Origin: Candidatus Proximibacter danicus
GTDB taxonomy: Bacteria; Pseudomonadota; Gammaproteobacteria; Burkholderiales; Rhodocyclaceae
NCBI GenBank assembly: GCA_016710885.1
Contig: JADJUC010000001.1
Span: 124,001-188,000, forward strand
DNA: 64,000 nucleotides
Direction: 5' to 3'
The stretch's first letter is position 1, and every line of letters begins with the position of its first letter. The notes under the pieces are model-generated. The model saw nothing but the letters and a program-made list of their open reading frames with translations, made no database searches and was not told the origin of the DNA. Shown here one piece after another: positions 1 to 13,973 of this stretch. Both the position numbers and the translations under genes were made by a program.

Positions 1-1827
<1,827 letters not shown>

Positions 1828-1844
1828 CGCTGGCCGCAGGCCTC

Positions 1845-2783
1845 ATGCACCGAACCATGACGAAATACCTGCTGCCGCTGCTCCTTGCACTCTCTGTCGG
1901 CCTCGCGCAGGCCGACACCTGGCGCATCGCGCTGATCGGTGACACCCCTTACAGCGATTTCGAGCGCCGCGAATTTCCGTTGATGCTGCAGGCGATCAAC
2001 GCCGAGCACGTCGACCTCGTGGTGCACGCGGGCGATTTCAAGCACAGCCGCGATGCCTGCAGCGACGAGTTGTTCGCCGACCGGCAGCGGCTGTTCGATG
2101 CCTCTGCGGCTCCGTTCATTTACGTGCCGGGGGACAACGAATGGAGTGATTGCAGCCGCCTGATTGCCGGCCACCACGACCCGCTCGAACGGCTGGCCGC
2201 CCTGCGCCGAATCTTCATGGCGGGCGACGAGTCGCTAGGGCAGCGCCGCCTCACCGTGCAGCGCCAGACTGGTGAATACCGCGAGCATCAGCGCTGGCAG
2301 CTCGGCCCGGTGCTGTTTGCCAGCCTGAACGTGCCCGGTGGTAACAACAATTACCGGCTGGATGGCCGCCCCGGCAAGGAGGCCGAAACGCGCATGCCAC
2401 AGGTGCTGGCCTGGCTGCGCGAAAGTTTCGCGCTGGCTCGCCGGGAAGACCTTCGTGGCATTGTCATCGTCATGCAGGCCAACCCGGCATTCAAACGTTT
2501 CCGTTCGGGCGTTGGTCACGGCGGCTACCGCGCCCTGCTAGAAGCACTGCGCGAAGAGACTCTGAACTTTCGCGGCGAGGTAGTGCTGGTGCATGGCGAC
2601 ACGCACTGGCAGCGCATCGACCAGCCGCTTCACCACCCGGTCAGCGGGAAAAAACTTGCCAACTTCACCCGCGTCGAAACCTTTGGCTACCCGTATATGG
2701 GCTGGGTCACCGCATTCATCGACACACAATCGCCGACGCTCTTCCGCTTCGAAGCCCGCAACTGGCCGCAAGCCTCTCCCTGA
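1845..2783 (+). CDS. Secreted metallophosphoesterase-like protein
   Basis: 312 residues (308 if the ATG at 1857 is used). An N-terminal signal peptide runs from the KYLLPLLLALSVGLAQA stretch and is probably cleaved after QA. Calcineurin-like metallophosphoesterase motifs follow in order: GDTPYSD (about residue 30), HAGDFKHS (about 62), PGDNEWSD (about 95) and HGDTHW (about 250), which should bind the two metal ions. Periplasmic location and phosphoester hydrolysis are inferred from these; the substrate is unknown. The final GD-x-H motif is conserved, so the enzyme is likely active. It begins 18 bases after mutS and could be read from the same transcript. Confidence 0.75.
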   Translation: MHRTMTKYLLPLLLALSVGLAQADTWRIALIGDTPYSDFERREFPLMLQAINAEHVDLVVHAGDFKHSRDACSDELFADRQRLFDASAAPFIYVPGDNEWSDCSRLIAGHHDPLERLAALRRIFMAGDESLGQRRLTVQRQTGEYREHQRWQLGPVLFASLNVPGGNNNYRLDGRPGKEAETRMPQVLAWLRESFALARREDLRGIVIVMQANPAFKRFRSGVGHGGYRALLEALREETLNFRGEVVLVHGDTHWQRIDQPLHHPVSGKKLANFTRVETFGYPYMGWVTAFIDTQSPTLFRFEARNWPQASP

Positions 2784-2894
2784 GCGGCTTTAGCGGCACC
2801 TATTGTGGATATCCCGTAGTGGATACTCCGGATGGACGAAGCCCGCCCCGGCTTCTAGATTGCCTCCCTCATACCAATAAGGAGGAGACCATCC

Positions 2895-3960
2895 ATGCTG
2901 CACACACTCTCGCGAGTCCTCGCCACGGCGACGGCCCTTGATGCCTACCGGGACCCACATGCGCGCCGGTGCACAACTCCATTTCGACGCCATCAACGCG
3001 AGTGGCGGCATCCACGGCAACAAAATCAAGTTCGTTAGCAAGGACGATGGCTACAAGGCATCCGAAACGGTGCGCCAGACCCGCGAGCTGATCCGCGAGG
3101 CACAGCCGCTGGCACTCTTCGGCATGGTTGGCACCGGTAACGTGCTGGCCGTGCTCAAGGAAAAGCTGCTGGAAGAGTCGGCCACACCGCTCGTGGCAGT
3201 GAGAACGGGCGCCTCCGGCGTTGCCGGCAGCGGCAATCCCTGGTTGTTCATCACCCGTGCCAGCTACCGGCAGGAAATCGACAAGATCGTGCAGCAGTAC
3301 GAAACCATCGGCTACAAGCGCTTCGCCGTCTTCTATCAGGACGATCCTTTCGGACTCGATGGTCTGGCCAGCGCCGAGGCGTCGATCCGCGAGGCTAAGA
3401 GTGAGCTGGTGGTCAAGGCTGGTTATGAGAAGAACACCACCGAAGTCGCCGCGGCTGTAAAAGCGATTGCTGCTGCCGCACCGCAAGCCGTGATCATGGT
3501 CTCCAACACTGCAGCCAGCGCCGAGTTCGTCAAGCAGTCACGGGCAGCGGGCAATCTGGCGCAATTTGTCGCGCTCTCGGTAACCGACGGACCACAGGTG
3601 GCGCAGAAGATCGGCAAGGACGTCGCCAAGGGGCTGGCGCTAACGCAGGTGGTGCCAGACCCGACCAGCCGCTCGACGCCGCTGGTGCGTGAAATTCAGG
3701 AAGCCTTCGCGAAGTTCAAACCGCAGGAGGTAACGCTCAACCACACGCTGATCGAAGGCTATCTTGGCGCCAAGATCCTCACCGAAGGCTTGCGCCGCGC
3801 CGGCCCCAACCCAACGCGCCAGAAACTGCGGGATGCGCTGGAGGGAATACGCGATTACGACATCGGTGGCCAGTACGTGGAATTTTCACCAACCCGGCGC
3901 ATCGGCATGAGCTACGTGGATATCACCATCCTCAACAAGGAAGGCAAGCTGCTGCGCTGA
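2895..3960 (+). pseudogene. Branched-chain amino acid-type ABC binding protein, 5' deletion and frame break
   Basis: From 2938 an open frame encodes 340 residues of a periplasmic ligand-binding protein of the LivK/Leu-Ile-Val type: the GTHMRAGAQLHFDAIN stretch, the repeated type I binding fold, and GYEKNTTEVAAAV in the second lobe. The family's signal peptide and first beta strand are missing. An excellent Shine-Dalgarno (AAGGAGGAG, 2879-2887) instead serves an ATG at 2895, which starts a signal-like peptide (MLHTLSRVLATATAL) in another frame that stops at 3038. The two parts are joined without the expected roughly 25-45 residues, so a deletion whose length is not a multiple of three probably removed them. 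No permease or ATPase genes are adjacent. As given, no exported binding protein can be made. Confidence 0.7.
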
Positions 3961-4022
3961 GGGCTGATCAGCCCGGGTAGTGGCCGCCGGCGATAGACCA
4001 GCGGCGCCTCCCGGCGCGAGCA

Positions 4023-4523
4023 TCAGTGATGCGGGTGTTCGTCACCCTCGTCGCCATGCACGTGGCCGTGGCTGAGTTCTTCGGCACTGGCTGGCCGCAC
4101 GGAAGTGACCGTGCAGGTGAAGATCAGCGCCATGCCGGCGAGCGGATGGTTGCCGTCGAGCACCACCTTGTCGTCGGCGATCTCGGTCACGCGGTAGATG
4201 ACGAAATCGTCGTCGTCCGTGCCTTCCGGGGCTCCTTCAAACTGCATGCCGACCTGGATTTCCTTGGGGAATGAATCGCGCGGTTCAACCTGGACCAGTT
4301 GTTCGTCGTATTCGCCGAAGGCCTCGTCAGGCAGCAGCTTGACCTTGACCGTCTCACCGATGGCCTTGCCGTGCACCGCTTCCTCGATCTTCGGGAAAAT
4401 GTCGTCGTAGCCGCCGTGCAGATAGACCAGCGGCTCCTTGCCGGCATCAACCAGTTCGCCATCGGGATCGGTGACGTTGTAGTCGAGGGTAACGACAGCA
4501 TTCTTGGCAACCTGAGTATTCAT
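4023..4523 (-). CDS. slyD: FKBP-type peptidyl-prolyl isomerase SlyD
   Basis: 166 residues. The N-terminal FKBP fold is interrupted by the insert-in-flap domain typical of SlyD (Y-D-E-Q-L-V-Q-V-E-P-R-D segment and the GMQFEG motif). The C-terminal tail is rich in histidine and acidic residues (HGHVHGDEGDEHPHH), as in metal-binding SlyD proteins that deliver nickel. Expected role: cytoplasmic prolyl cis-trans isomerase, chaperone and metallochaperone. It starts immediately after the stop of the peroxiredoxin gene at 4524-4991, so the two are one transcription unit and probably translationally coupled. Confidence 0.9.
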   Translation of the reverse strand: MNTQVAKNAVVTLDYNVTDPDGELVDAGKEPLVYLHGGYDDIFPKIEEAVHGKAIGETVKVKLLPDEAFGEYDEQLVQVEPRDSFPKEIQVGMQFEGAPEGTDDDDFVIYRVTEIADDKVVLDGNHPLAGMALIFTCTVTSVRPASAEELSHGHVHGDEGDEHPHH

Positions 4524-4991
4524 TTAATGTAGATCCTTTACCGCGCGCAGCACATCCATGGCGTGGCCCTTGGCGTTGACTCCGTAAAGCACGTGGCGGA
4601 GAACGCCGTGTTTATCGATGATGAAGGTGGAGCGAACGATGCCTTGCCGCTTGACGCCATCCACTTCCTTCATCTGCAGGACACCATATTGCTTGCAGAC
4701 CGTGCCCTCGGTGTCGGAGAGCAGGCGTATTGAAATCCCGTGTTTGTCGCGAAACTCTGCGTGGCGGATGCAGTCGTCGCGACTGATCCCCATGATCGTG
4801 CAACCGTGCCGCTGGAACTCATCCTCGTGATCGGAGAAATCCGTCGCTTCAAGCGTGCAGTGGGGAGTGTCGTCCTTCGGGTAAAAGAAAAGAATGAGGT
4901 TTTGCTTGCCAACATACTGCGCCAGATCGACATATTCCATGTCGGCATCGGGCAATACAAAGGTGGGTGCAGCCTGTCCCGTTTTCAGCAT
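4524..4991 (-). CDS. bcp: Thiol peroxiredoxin, Bcp/PrxQ family
   Basis: 155 residues, the usual size of bacterioferritin comigratory protein/PrxQ peroxiredoxins, which reduce hydrogen peroxide and organic peroxides using thioredoxin. The peroxidatic cysteine lies in FFYPKDDTPHCTLEATDF; the family usually has PGCT here, so the glycine is replaced by histidine. Further cysteines in CTIMGISRDDC and GTVCKQYG could act as resolving residues. There is no signal peptide, so the protein is cytoplasmic. First gene of a two-gene unit with slyD. Confidence 0.88.
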   Translation of the reverse strand: MLKTGQAAPTFVLPDADMEYVDLAQYVGKQNLILFFYPKDDTPHCTLEATDFSDHEDEFQRHGCTIMGISRDDCIRHAEFRDKHGISIRLLSDTEGTVCKQYGVLQMKEVDGVKRQGIVRSTFIIDKHGVLRHVLYGVNAKGHAMDVLRAVKDLH

Positions 4992-5171
4992 ATTGCCTCC
5001 TCTAAGACGCTCCCTGTTTCCATTCCCTGCATTCCCTGTCGAGACAGGGACGGTCGGATTCTACACACACTTTTTGGCGGCTGACTACAAGCCTGACATC
5101 ATCGGAAACAACTTTACTTGCGCCAGATTCCGGGCATAACATGACACTACAATTTCATGCTGCCAGTAGTT

Positions 5172-5198
5172 CAAATAAATCAACAGGGTTGCCATAAG
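5172..5198 (+). promoter_or_regulatory. Possible sigma-28 (FliA) promoter for the chemoreceptor
   Basis: CAAA at 5172-5175, 15 bases, then GCCATAAG at 5191-5198. This resembles the flagellar/chemotaxis consensus TAAA-N15-GCCGATAA and lies 24 bases before the receptor start, with Shine-Dalgarno AGGAGAG between. The match is imperfect in both boxes. The assignment leans on the downstream gene being a chemoreceptor. Confidence 0.4.
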
Positions 5199-5221
5199 AA
5201 CAACCTGCTAGGAGAGAGACA

Positions 5222-6849
5222 ATGAACTGGTTCGACAATCTCAGCCTGCGTGGCAAACTCATTCTCAACTTCGTAGCCAGCGGGGGCGTGCTCATCGCCG
5301 CCGTTATCTTTTGCATCATCCAGATCAAATCCGTCGGAAAGAGTACCGATGAAATCGCCAGGAACTGGCTGCCTTCGGTACAGGTAGCCGGCGAAATCAG
5401 CCAGCTGCGCTTGCGCTACCGGGTGCGCAGTCTGGAATACATGCTGCCGGGTAGCGATGCCGAGAAGGAAAAGATCGAAAAGTCGCTGCAAGACCTCGAC
5501 ACTTCGTTGGCGGCAGCACTGAAAAAATACGAACCGCTGGTTTCTACCGATGAGGAAAGAAGACCTTCCAGGAAGCCCTCAAGGCTGTTGCGGCATACCG
5601 ATCGACCGTCGCCGAAGCGATTGGCCTGGCCAAGACCGGCAAGTTGGAAGAAGCGCAGCAACTGCGCAAGACCACGTGGGTCAAGGAAGCGAACAACGTT
5701 CGCGATCAGACGGATGCCCTGCAGAAGATCAACAGCGCCGGTGCAGCCAAGGCTTCGGCCAACGCCACCAGCGACGTCGAAGCCGCGATCAAGGGCGGGA
5801 TGGTTTCACTGGTTGTCGGCGTCGCACTGGCTATCATCGTCACTTTCCTGATATCTCAGCGCATGGCGTCACGCCTCGGCCATGCGGTCAGTGCTGCACG
5901 TGAAATTTCCAAGGGCGACCTGACCGGATCGATGCCTGCCGGCAGTGAAGATGAAGTCGGCAAGCTCATTGTCGCCATGGGCGAAATGCAGCAGGCGCTA
6001 CGCACTGCCTTGCGGGAAACCACCGACAGCGCCGGCGCCATCCTGGATACCTCCAGGCATCTCAACGACGCAGTACAACAGATGGACCAGTCGGCAACCA
6101 TCCAGAGCACGGCGGCTTCGGCCATCGCCGCCAATGTTGAAGAACTGACCGTTTCGATCAACGTTGTCGCCGACAGCACCAGCGAGGCGGCCCGCATTGC
6201 CACCGCTTCCGACGAGCAGGCCGGCGACGGCCACTCGGCGATCGAATCGCTGGTCGCTCAGATCGGCCAGGTGGCCAACGTTGTCCGGAAGGCGGCAGAA
6301 CAGATCGCCCAGCTCAAGGACGACTCGGAGAAGATTTCCAACATTGTGGCGGTCATCAAGGACATTGCCGACCAGACCAACCTGCTCGCCCTGAACGCCG
6401 CCATCGAAGCCGCCCGCGCAGGCGAACAGGGGCGCGGCTTCGCGGTCGTCGCTGACGAAGTACGCAAACTCTCGGAACGGACTGCGCTATCAACCGGTGA
6501 AATCGCCCAGATGGTTGGGGCCATCCAGCAATCCACGGGCCAGGTAGTTGCTGGTGTCGCCCAAGGGGTCGAGCTTGCCGACAGCAGCGTCGCCTACGCG
6601 GAGCAAGCCGGTGCCGCCATTGCCAAGCTGCGCGAGATGGCGCAACGCGTCTCTGAAATCGTCGGCGACGTGGATGTGGCATTGCGCGAGCAATCCGCCG
6701 CATCGACCGAAGTGGCCAAGAAAATCGAGGACATCGCCACTCAATCAGAGGAAGCCAGCGCCATTGCCCACGAGACATCGCGGGCATCCGACTCGATGAC
6801 CGACACGGCGCACAACATGCAGAAATTGGTCGCAAGGTTCCGGGTCTGA
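5222..6849 (+). pseudogene. Methyl-accepting chemotaxis protein with one frameshift
   Basis: Restoring one base gives a receptor of about 542 residues. In order: cytoplasmic N-terminus, transmembrane helix (FVASGGVLIAAVIFCIIQI), periplasmic four-helix-bundle-type sensor, second transmembrane helix ([17 protein letters not shown]), HAMP domain and signalling domain. The conserved hairpin tip is [20 protein letters not shown] followed by [17 protein letters not shown]. The first frame (from 5222) stays coding to about 5557; the rest is one frame back. The sequence GAGGAAAGAAGACC at 5552-5565 reads through if one A is added to the run at 5556-5558, giving E-E-K-K-T-F-Q. No ligand can be assigned. 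cheY and cheZ lie about 7 kb downstream. Confidence 0.85.
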
Positions 6850-6888
6850 TAATTCGACATGCTGTTTGTCACCATCAGGAGTTTACGT

Positions 6889-7563
6889 ATGCATCGCTAT
6901 CAACTGGCTGCAATCCTCGCCATTCTGTCCTGCTCGGTGCAGGCGGCCCCTGCGCCCACGACCATTGACCTCAGCGCCGATGCCAGCCGCCCGGCGGCGA
7001 ACGATCTGGCCCGTGCCACGGTTTTTGCCGAAGCCACGAGCGTCTCTCCGGGCGAATCGGCGAAGAAGGTCAATGCCCTCATTGCCGAGGCAGTGGGCAC
7101 GGCAAAATCCTATTCACGGGTGAAGGTACAAACGGCGGCAACGCATACCTACCCGGTGTATGCCAAGGGCGGAAAGATAGAAGCCTGGCGGATGCGCTCG
7201 GAGATCACACTCGAGTCCATGGATACCGCCGCCTTGTCGGAACTGCTCGGCAAGCTGCAGGCCAACCTCGGCGTCTCTGGCATGACGCTGAGCCCTTCCC
7301 CGGAGACACGGAAAAAAGCCGAGAGTGAAGCAACGCTGGAAGCCATCTCCGCCTTCAAGGCGCGCGCCAAGGTTGTTGCCGATGCGCTGGGCAAACCCTA
7401 TCGCATCAAGCATCTTTCGATTGGTGGTCAGCAATATCGCCCACCAACGCCGATGCTGCGGGCAGCACCAATGGCAGCAATGGAAGCTGCGCCGATGCCG
7501 ATCGAAGCCGGAGAATCGCAGATCACCACCAGCGTCAGCGGGCAGATTGAGCTGCTTGAGTGA
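6889..7563 (+). CDS. Periplasmic SIMPL-domain (DUF541) protein
   Basis: 224 residues from the ATG at 6889, chosen because CAGGAG (6876-6881) precedes it at good spacing; an in-frame ATG at 6859 would add ten residues. A signal peptide (LAAILAILSCSVQA) is followed by a SIMPL/DUF541 domain, recognisable from the repeated alpha/beta pattern, TYPVYAKGGKIEAWRMRSEI in the middle and the closing segment ITTSVSGQIEL. Proteins of this family are periplasmic or outer-membrane-associated and of poorly defined function; some are linked to oxidative stress. The C-terminal third carries a methionine/proline/alanine-rich insert. It follows the chemoreceptor by 39 bases. Confidence 0.75.
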   Translation: MHRYQLAAILAILSCSVQAAPAPTTIDLSADASRPAANDLARATVFAEATSVSPGESAKKVNALIAEAVGTAKSYSRVKVQTAATHTYPVYAKGGKIEAWRMRSEITLESMDTAALSELLGKLQANLGVSGMTLSPSPETRKKAESEATLEAISAFKARAKVVADALGKPYRIKHLSIGGQQYRPPTPMLRAAPMAAMEAAPMPIEAGESQITTSVSGQIELLE

Positions 7564-7608
7564 CTTGCTTGGCCGAGTCGCTAAAACCGAGTTGCTTGAG
7601 CGATCCGG

Positions 7609-8517
7609 CTAGGTTTTCATCTTCGTTGTAAACAGGCTGGCGGCGATGATCATGGTGCCGCCGAGCCATTCCTGCGGGCCGAGCATTTCGCCAGCGAGCA
7701 ACCACGACGACACGGCGGCAAAGCCAACTTCCGAGAGCATGATGACGATGGCCTGGTTGGCCTGGGTGTTGGCCAGCCCGAACTGAACGACCAGATTGAC
7801 CGCCAGCAGCACGCCTCCCGTTAATAGCAGCAGCAACCAGGCGCCCGCCGGCGCCGCTGCGGTTTCAGGCAACTGCATGCCGCCCAGCAGCAAGCCGATG
7901 ACGATGACGCCGGCGAAAGACACCATGACGCGCTGCTCAACCGGCACCTCGCGGGCACGCCGCGAAAGCACGTTGAAAAGGGCAAAGCTGAAGCCCGCGC
8001 CCAGCCCCATCCAGTCGGCGACATCGCGCGGCAACGGCAGGCCGGTTTGCGGGCGCCAGAGCATGGTCGCGGCACCCGCGAGCGAGAGCAGGATAACGAA
8101 GACGCCGAAGCGATTGAGGCGCTCGCCAAGGAGAAACCGCGAAAGCAGGACTGTCCACAACGGGGCGAGGTAGAAGAGCAGGAGCACGCGCACCACCTCG
8201 CCGGTGATCGTTGCCATGACGTAGCCGAGGTTGCAGCCGCCGGCGGCCAGTGCGAGGGCCATCATCAGCCAGGGATGTGTGGGCCGGGTCGGCCGGGGGC
8301 GCCAGACGAGTACCGCGAGGATGAGCGCGACGGCGTAGGTCAGCGTGGTTGCCTGAACCCCGCCGATGCCGGCGTCGCGCAGAATACGATAGGGATACCA
8401 GATAACGCCCCAGACGAGCGCCCCGGTGACCAGCGCAGCCACCGCAACCCGCTGCTGGTGCACTGCGCCGGTGGTAGCCGCGCCCCGGTTTTCTCCGCTG
8501 TCGTTTCCTTCCGCCAC
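7609..8517 (-). CDS. EamA/DMT-family membrane transporter
   Basis: 302 residues with about ten hydrophobic helices in two repeated halves, the layout of EamA (drug/metabolite transporter) permeases. The first half starts at VAVAALVTGALVWGVIWYPY and the second near ADWMGLGAGFSFALFNVL. The substrate cannot be read from sequence; relatives export amino acids, purines or other metabolites. It is divergent from dapC with 67 bases between, so the two may share a control region. It is one of three such transporters in the window (also 26441-27334 and 49479-50381), which are not close copies of each other. Confidence 0.85.
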   Translation of the reverse strand: MAEGNDSGENRGAATTGAVHQQRVAVAALVTGALVWGVIWYPYRILRDAGIGGVQATTLTYAVALILAVLVWRPRPTRPTHPWLMMALALAAGGCNLGYVMATITGEVVRVLLLFYLAPLWTVLLSRFLLGERLNRFGVFVILLSLAGAATMLWRPQTGLPLPRDVADWMGLGAGFSFALFNVLSRRAREVPVEQRVMVSFAGVIVIGLLLGGMQLPETAAAPAGAWLLLLLTGGVLLAVNLVVQFGLANTQANQAIVIMLSEVGFAAVSSWLLAGEMLGPQEWLGGTMIIAASLFTTKMKT

Positions 8518-8584
8518 CCGGCGATGCCCCTTATAATCCTCGGTTCAACAAAACCACGAACAACCACCTACGCAAACTCGCTCC

Positions 8585-9790
8585 GTGAACCCCAATCTCT
8601 CCAAACTGCACCCCTACCCGTTCGAGAAGTTGCGTCAGCTTTTCGCGGGGACCACGCCCAACCCGCAACTCCGGGAAATCAAACTTTCCATCGGCGAGCC
8701 ACAGCACGCGACACCGGAATTCATCAAGGAAGCACTGACTGCCGGCCTTGGCGGATTGGCAAACTATCCTACCACGCAGGGTCTGCCCGCCCTGCGTCAG
8801 GCCATTGCGGCCTGGATGGACCGCCGCTACGGTCTGGCCGGGATCAACCCGGAGACCGAAATCCTGCCGGTCAATGGCTCGCGTGAAGCGCTGTTTGCTT
8901 TTGCCCAGACGGTGATCGACCCGTCGAAGGGGTTTGTACCGCTGGTTGTCAGCCCGAACCCGTTCTATCAGATTTACGAAGGGGCCGCGTATCTGGCGGG
9001 TGCCGAGCCGCGCTTCATCAATACGCTGCCGGAAAACGACTTTGCCCTCGACCTTGATGCGCTCTCCGACGCCGACTGGGCGCGCGTGCAGTTGATGTAC
9101 GTGTGCTCGCCCGGCAATCCGACCGGCAAGGTGCTCGATCTGGAAGACTGGAAGCGGCTGTTCGCGCTCTCCGACAAATACGGTTTCGTCATTGCCTCCG
9201 ACGAGTGCTATTCGGAAATTTTCTTCGACGAAGCCAATCCACCGATTGGCGGGATGCAGGCGGCCAAGCTGCTCGGCCGCGGTTTCGAGCGGCTGGTCAT
9301 GTTCTCCAGCCTGTCCAAGCGTTCGAACGTGCCCGGCATGCGTTCCGGCTTCGTTGCTGGCGACGCCGCGCTGCTCAAGCAGTTCCTGCTCTATCGCACC
9401 TACCACGGTGCAGCGATGAGCCCGGCAATTCAAACCGCCTCGGTGGCGGCCTGGAACGACGAAGCGCATGTGCGCGAGAACCGTCGCCTGTATATCGAGA
9501 AATTCAATGCCGTCACCCCGCTGGTGGCGTCGGTGCTGCAAACCGGCATGCCGGATGCCAGTTTCTATCTGTGGGCACGCGTTGACCAGCAGGTGCCGAT
9601 CACCGATACAGAGTTCGCCCGCCGGCTGCTCGCTGAATATAATGTAGTGGTTCTGCCGGGCAGCTATCTCGCCCGCGAGGCCAACGGGGTGAACCCCGGT
9701 GCTGGATTTGTGCGCATTGCCCTCGTGGCATCGCTCGCCGAGACGCTCGAAGCCGCAGACCGCATTCAAAAATTTGTTTCAAAACTCTAG
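8585..9790 (+). CDS. dapC: Succinyldiaminopimelate aminotransferase DapC
   Basis: 401 residues from a GTG start. Fold-type I PLP aminotransferase: the substrate loop at [13 protein letters not shown], the [10 protein letters not shown] region, [11 protein letters not shown], the PLP-phenol contact ASDECYSE, the Schiff-base lysine in [16 protein letters not shown], and the carboxylate-binding arginine in GFVRIALV near the end. It transfers an amino group to N-succinyl-2-amino-6-oxopimelate in the succinylase branch of lysine/diaminopimelate synthesis. The assignment is strengthened by dapD starting ten bases downstream and by dapE in the same run of genes. Confidence 0.92.
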   Translation: MNPNLSKLHPYPFEKLRQLFAGTTPNPQLREIKLSIGEPQHATPEFIKEALTAGLGGLANYPTTQGLPALRQAIAAWMDRRYGLAGINPETEILPVNGSREALFAFAQTVIDPSKGFVPLVVSPNPFYQIYEGAAYLAGAEPRFINTLPENDFALDLDALSDADWARVQLMYVCSPGNPTGKVLDLEDWKRLFALSDKYGFVIASDECYSEIFFDEANPPIGGMQAAKLLGRGFERLVMFSSLSKRSNVPGMRSGFVAGDAALLKQFLLYRTYHGAAMSPAIQTASVAAWNDEAHVRENRRLYIEKFNAVTPLVASVLQTGMPDASFYLWARVDQQVPITDTEFARRLLAEYNVVVLPGSYLAREANGVNPGAGFVRIALVASLAETLEAADRIQKFVSKL

Positions 9791-9800
9791 GAAGAACAAC

Positions 9801-10622
9801 ATGCAGCAATTCCAGCAGATCATCGAACAAGCTTGGGAAGACCGGGCCACCCTGCAACCGGGCACCGCTCCTGCCAGGATCGGCGAAGCTGTTTCCGCCG
9901 TGCTCGCCGAGCTCGACGCCGGCCGCCTGCGCGTTGCCGAGAAAATCAACGGCGACTGGGTGACCCACCAGTGGATCAAGAAGGCCGTGCTGCTCTCCTT
10001 CCGTCTCGAAGACAACAAGCTGATGGACGGCGGCCCGATGCGTTTCTTCGACAAGGTGCCGACCAAGTTTGCCAACTACACGCAGGAAGACTTCGCCCGC
10101 GGTGGTTTCCGCGTCGTGCCGCCGGCGACTGCCCGTCGCGGTTCGTTCCTGGCGAAGAACGTGGTACTGATGCCCTCCTACGTGAACATTGGCGCCTACG
10201 TCGATGAAGGCACGATGGTCGACACCTGGGCCACTGTCGGCTCCTGCGCGCAGATCGGAAAGAACGTGCACCTCTCTGGCGGCGTCGGTATTGGCGGCGT
10301 TCTGGAGCCCATCCAGGCCGGCCCGACGATCATCGAGGACAACTGCTTCATCGGCGCCCGCTCGGAGGTCGTCGAGGGGGTCATCATCGGCGAAGGTTCG
10401 GTGATCTCGATGGGCGTCTATATCGGCCAGTCGACCAAGATCTACGACCGTGAAACCGGCGAGTTCAGCTACGGCCGTGTCCCCCCGGGCTCGGTCGTCG
10501 TTTCCGGCAACCTGCCGTCGAAGGATGGCACGTACAGTCTGTACTGCGCGGTGATCGTCAAGAAGGTCGACGCCAAGACACGCGCCAAGACCAGCATCAA
10601 CGAACTGCTGCGCGGCGATTAA
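9801..10622 (+). CDS. dapD: Tetrahydrodipicolinate N-succinyltransferase DapD
   Basis: 273 residues, the family's standard length. Catalyses the succinyl-CoA-dependent step just before DapC. The N-terminal helical domain ([14 protein letters not shown]) is followed by a left-handed beta helix of hexapeptide repeats, with [40 protein letters not shown] and [20 protein letters not shown] clearly visible. The ATG at 9801 was chosen over more upstream in-frame codons because it gives the conserved N-terminus and clears dapC. It acts as a cytoplasmic trimer. Confidence 0.96.
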   Translation: MQQFQQIIEQAWEDRATLQPGTAPARIGEAVSAVLAELDAGRLRVAEKINGDWVTHQWIKKAVLLSFRLEDNKLMDGGPMRFFDKVPTKFANYTQEDFARGGFRVVPPATARRGSFLAKNVVLMPSYVNIGAYVDEGTMVDTWATVGSCAQIGKNVHLSGGVGIGGVLEPIQAGPTIIEDNCFIGARSEVVEGVIIGEGSVISMGVYIGQSTKIYDRETGEFSYGRVPPGSVVVSGNLPSKDGTYSLYCAVIVKKVDAKTRAKTSINELLRGD

Positions 10623-10669
10623 GCAATTAAGCCACCCACCCAGGCGGAGAGAAGAGAGGAAAACGCACG

Positions 10670-12999
<2,330 letters not shown>

Positions 13000-13005
13000 C
13001 CCAGC

Positions 13006-13899
13006 ATGCCTGATCACGCCCATCACGAACTCCTTACCCTGCGCGACCTTTTGCGCTTCGCCGTCAGCCGTTTCAACCAGGCCGGCCTGTTCTTCGGCCA
13101 CGGTACCGACAACGCCTGGGATGAAGCGGCCTATCTGCTGCTGCACACCCTGCACCTTCCGCTCGACCGTCTCGAACCCTTCCTCGATGCGCGCCTCACC
13201 GGCGCCGAGCGCAGCGCGGTGTTGAACGTCATCGAACGCCGTGTCCGCGACCGTGTTCCCGCCGCCTACATCACGCACGAAGCATGGCTTGGCGAGTATC
13301 GTTTTTATGTCGATGAACGCGTTATCGTGCCTCGCTCCTTCATTGCCGAACTGCTGGAGGAGCAACTCGTTCCGTGGATGGAAGACCCTGACGCGGTAAG
13401 TAGCGCAATCGACCTGTGCACCGGTTCGGGCTGCCTCGCCATCCTCACTGCTCTCGCGTTTCCGGGTGCACGGGTGGATGCCGTTGATCTATCCACAGAC
13501 GCCATTGCGGTGGCCAAACGCAACATCGCCGACTACGGTCTGGACGAACAGGTACGCCTGGTTCACTCGAACCTGTTTGCCGGTGTCGCCCGCCAACGCT
13601 ACGACTTGATCATTTCCAACCCGCCTTACGTCGACGCCCCGTCGATGAATACCTTGCCAGAGGAATACCGGCGCGAACCCGAGATGGCGCTGGCCGGCGG
13701 CGACGACGGTCTCGATCTGGTGCGCATCATGCTGCGTGAAGCCAAGGACCACCTTAATCCCGGCGGGCTGATGGTGGTCGAGATCGGCCATAACCGCGAA
13801 GTGCTGGAGGCGGCTTTCCCGCAAACACCGTTTACCTGGCTGGAAACCAGCGCCGGCAATCAATTCGTTTTCCTGCTGCGCTACGACGAATTGCCGTGA
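13006..13899 (+). CDS. prmB: Ribosomal protein L3 glutamine N5-methyltransferase PrmB
   Basis: 297 residues. SAM-dependent methyltransferase that modifies a glutamine in ribosomal protein L3. The N-terminal helical domain (LRDLLRFAVSRFNQAGLFFG) matches PrmB rather than PrmC. The SAM site is IDLCTGSGCLAI, the acidic loop is VDAVDLSTDAI, and the glutamine-methylating signature is IISNPPYVD. It starts six bases after dapE, so the two are very likely co-transcribed. No oddities seen. Confidence 0.93.
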   Translation: MPDHAHHELLTLRDLLRFAVSRFNQAGLFFGHGTDNAWDEAAYLLLHTLHLPLDRLEPFLDARLTGAERSAVLNVIERRVRDRVPAAYITHEAWLGEYRFYVDERVIVPRSFIAELLEEQLVPWMEDPDAVSSAIDLCTGSGCLAILTALAFPGARVDAVDLSTDAIAVAKRNIADYGLDEQVRLVHSNLFAGVARQRYDLIISNPPYVDAPSMNTLPEEYRREPEMALAGGDDGLDLVRIMLREAKDHLNPGGLMVVEIGHNREVLEAAFPQTPFTWLETSAGNQFVFLLRYDELP

Positions 13900-13973
13900 C
13901 TGCACTTTCCCGCGCTCCCCATTTCGTCCAGAAGTGATAGCCTTCAACTTTCTCACCGCAAAACGACAAACCC

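Noticed and set aside
2784..2894. Direct repeat GTGGATA in the intergenic region
   Set aside because: Two short copies only; too little to call an element.
3961..3974. Palindrome after the binding-protein gene
   Set aside because: GGGCTGATCAGCCC is self-complementary but lacks a T run, so a terminator cannot be claimed.
8531..9769. 412-codon open frame opposite dapC
   Set aside because: Antisense to a clear aminotransferase; no motifs.
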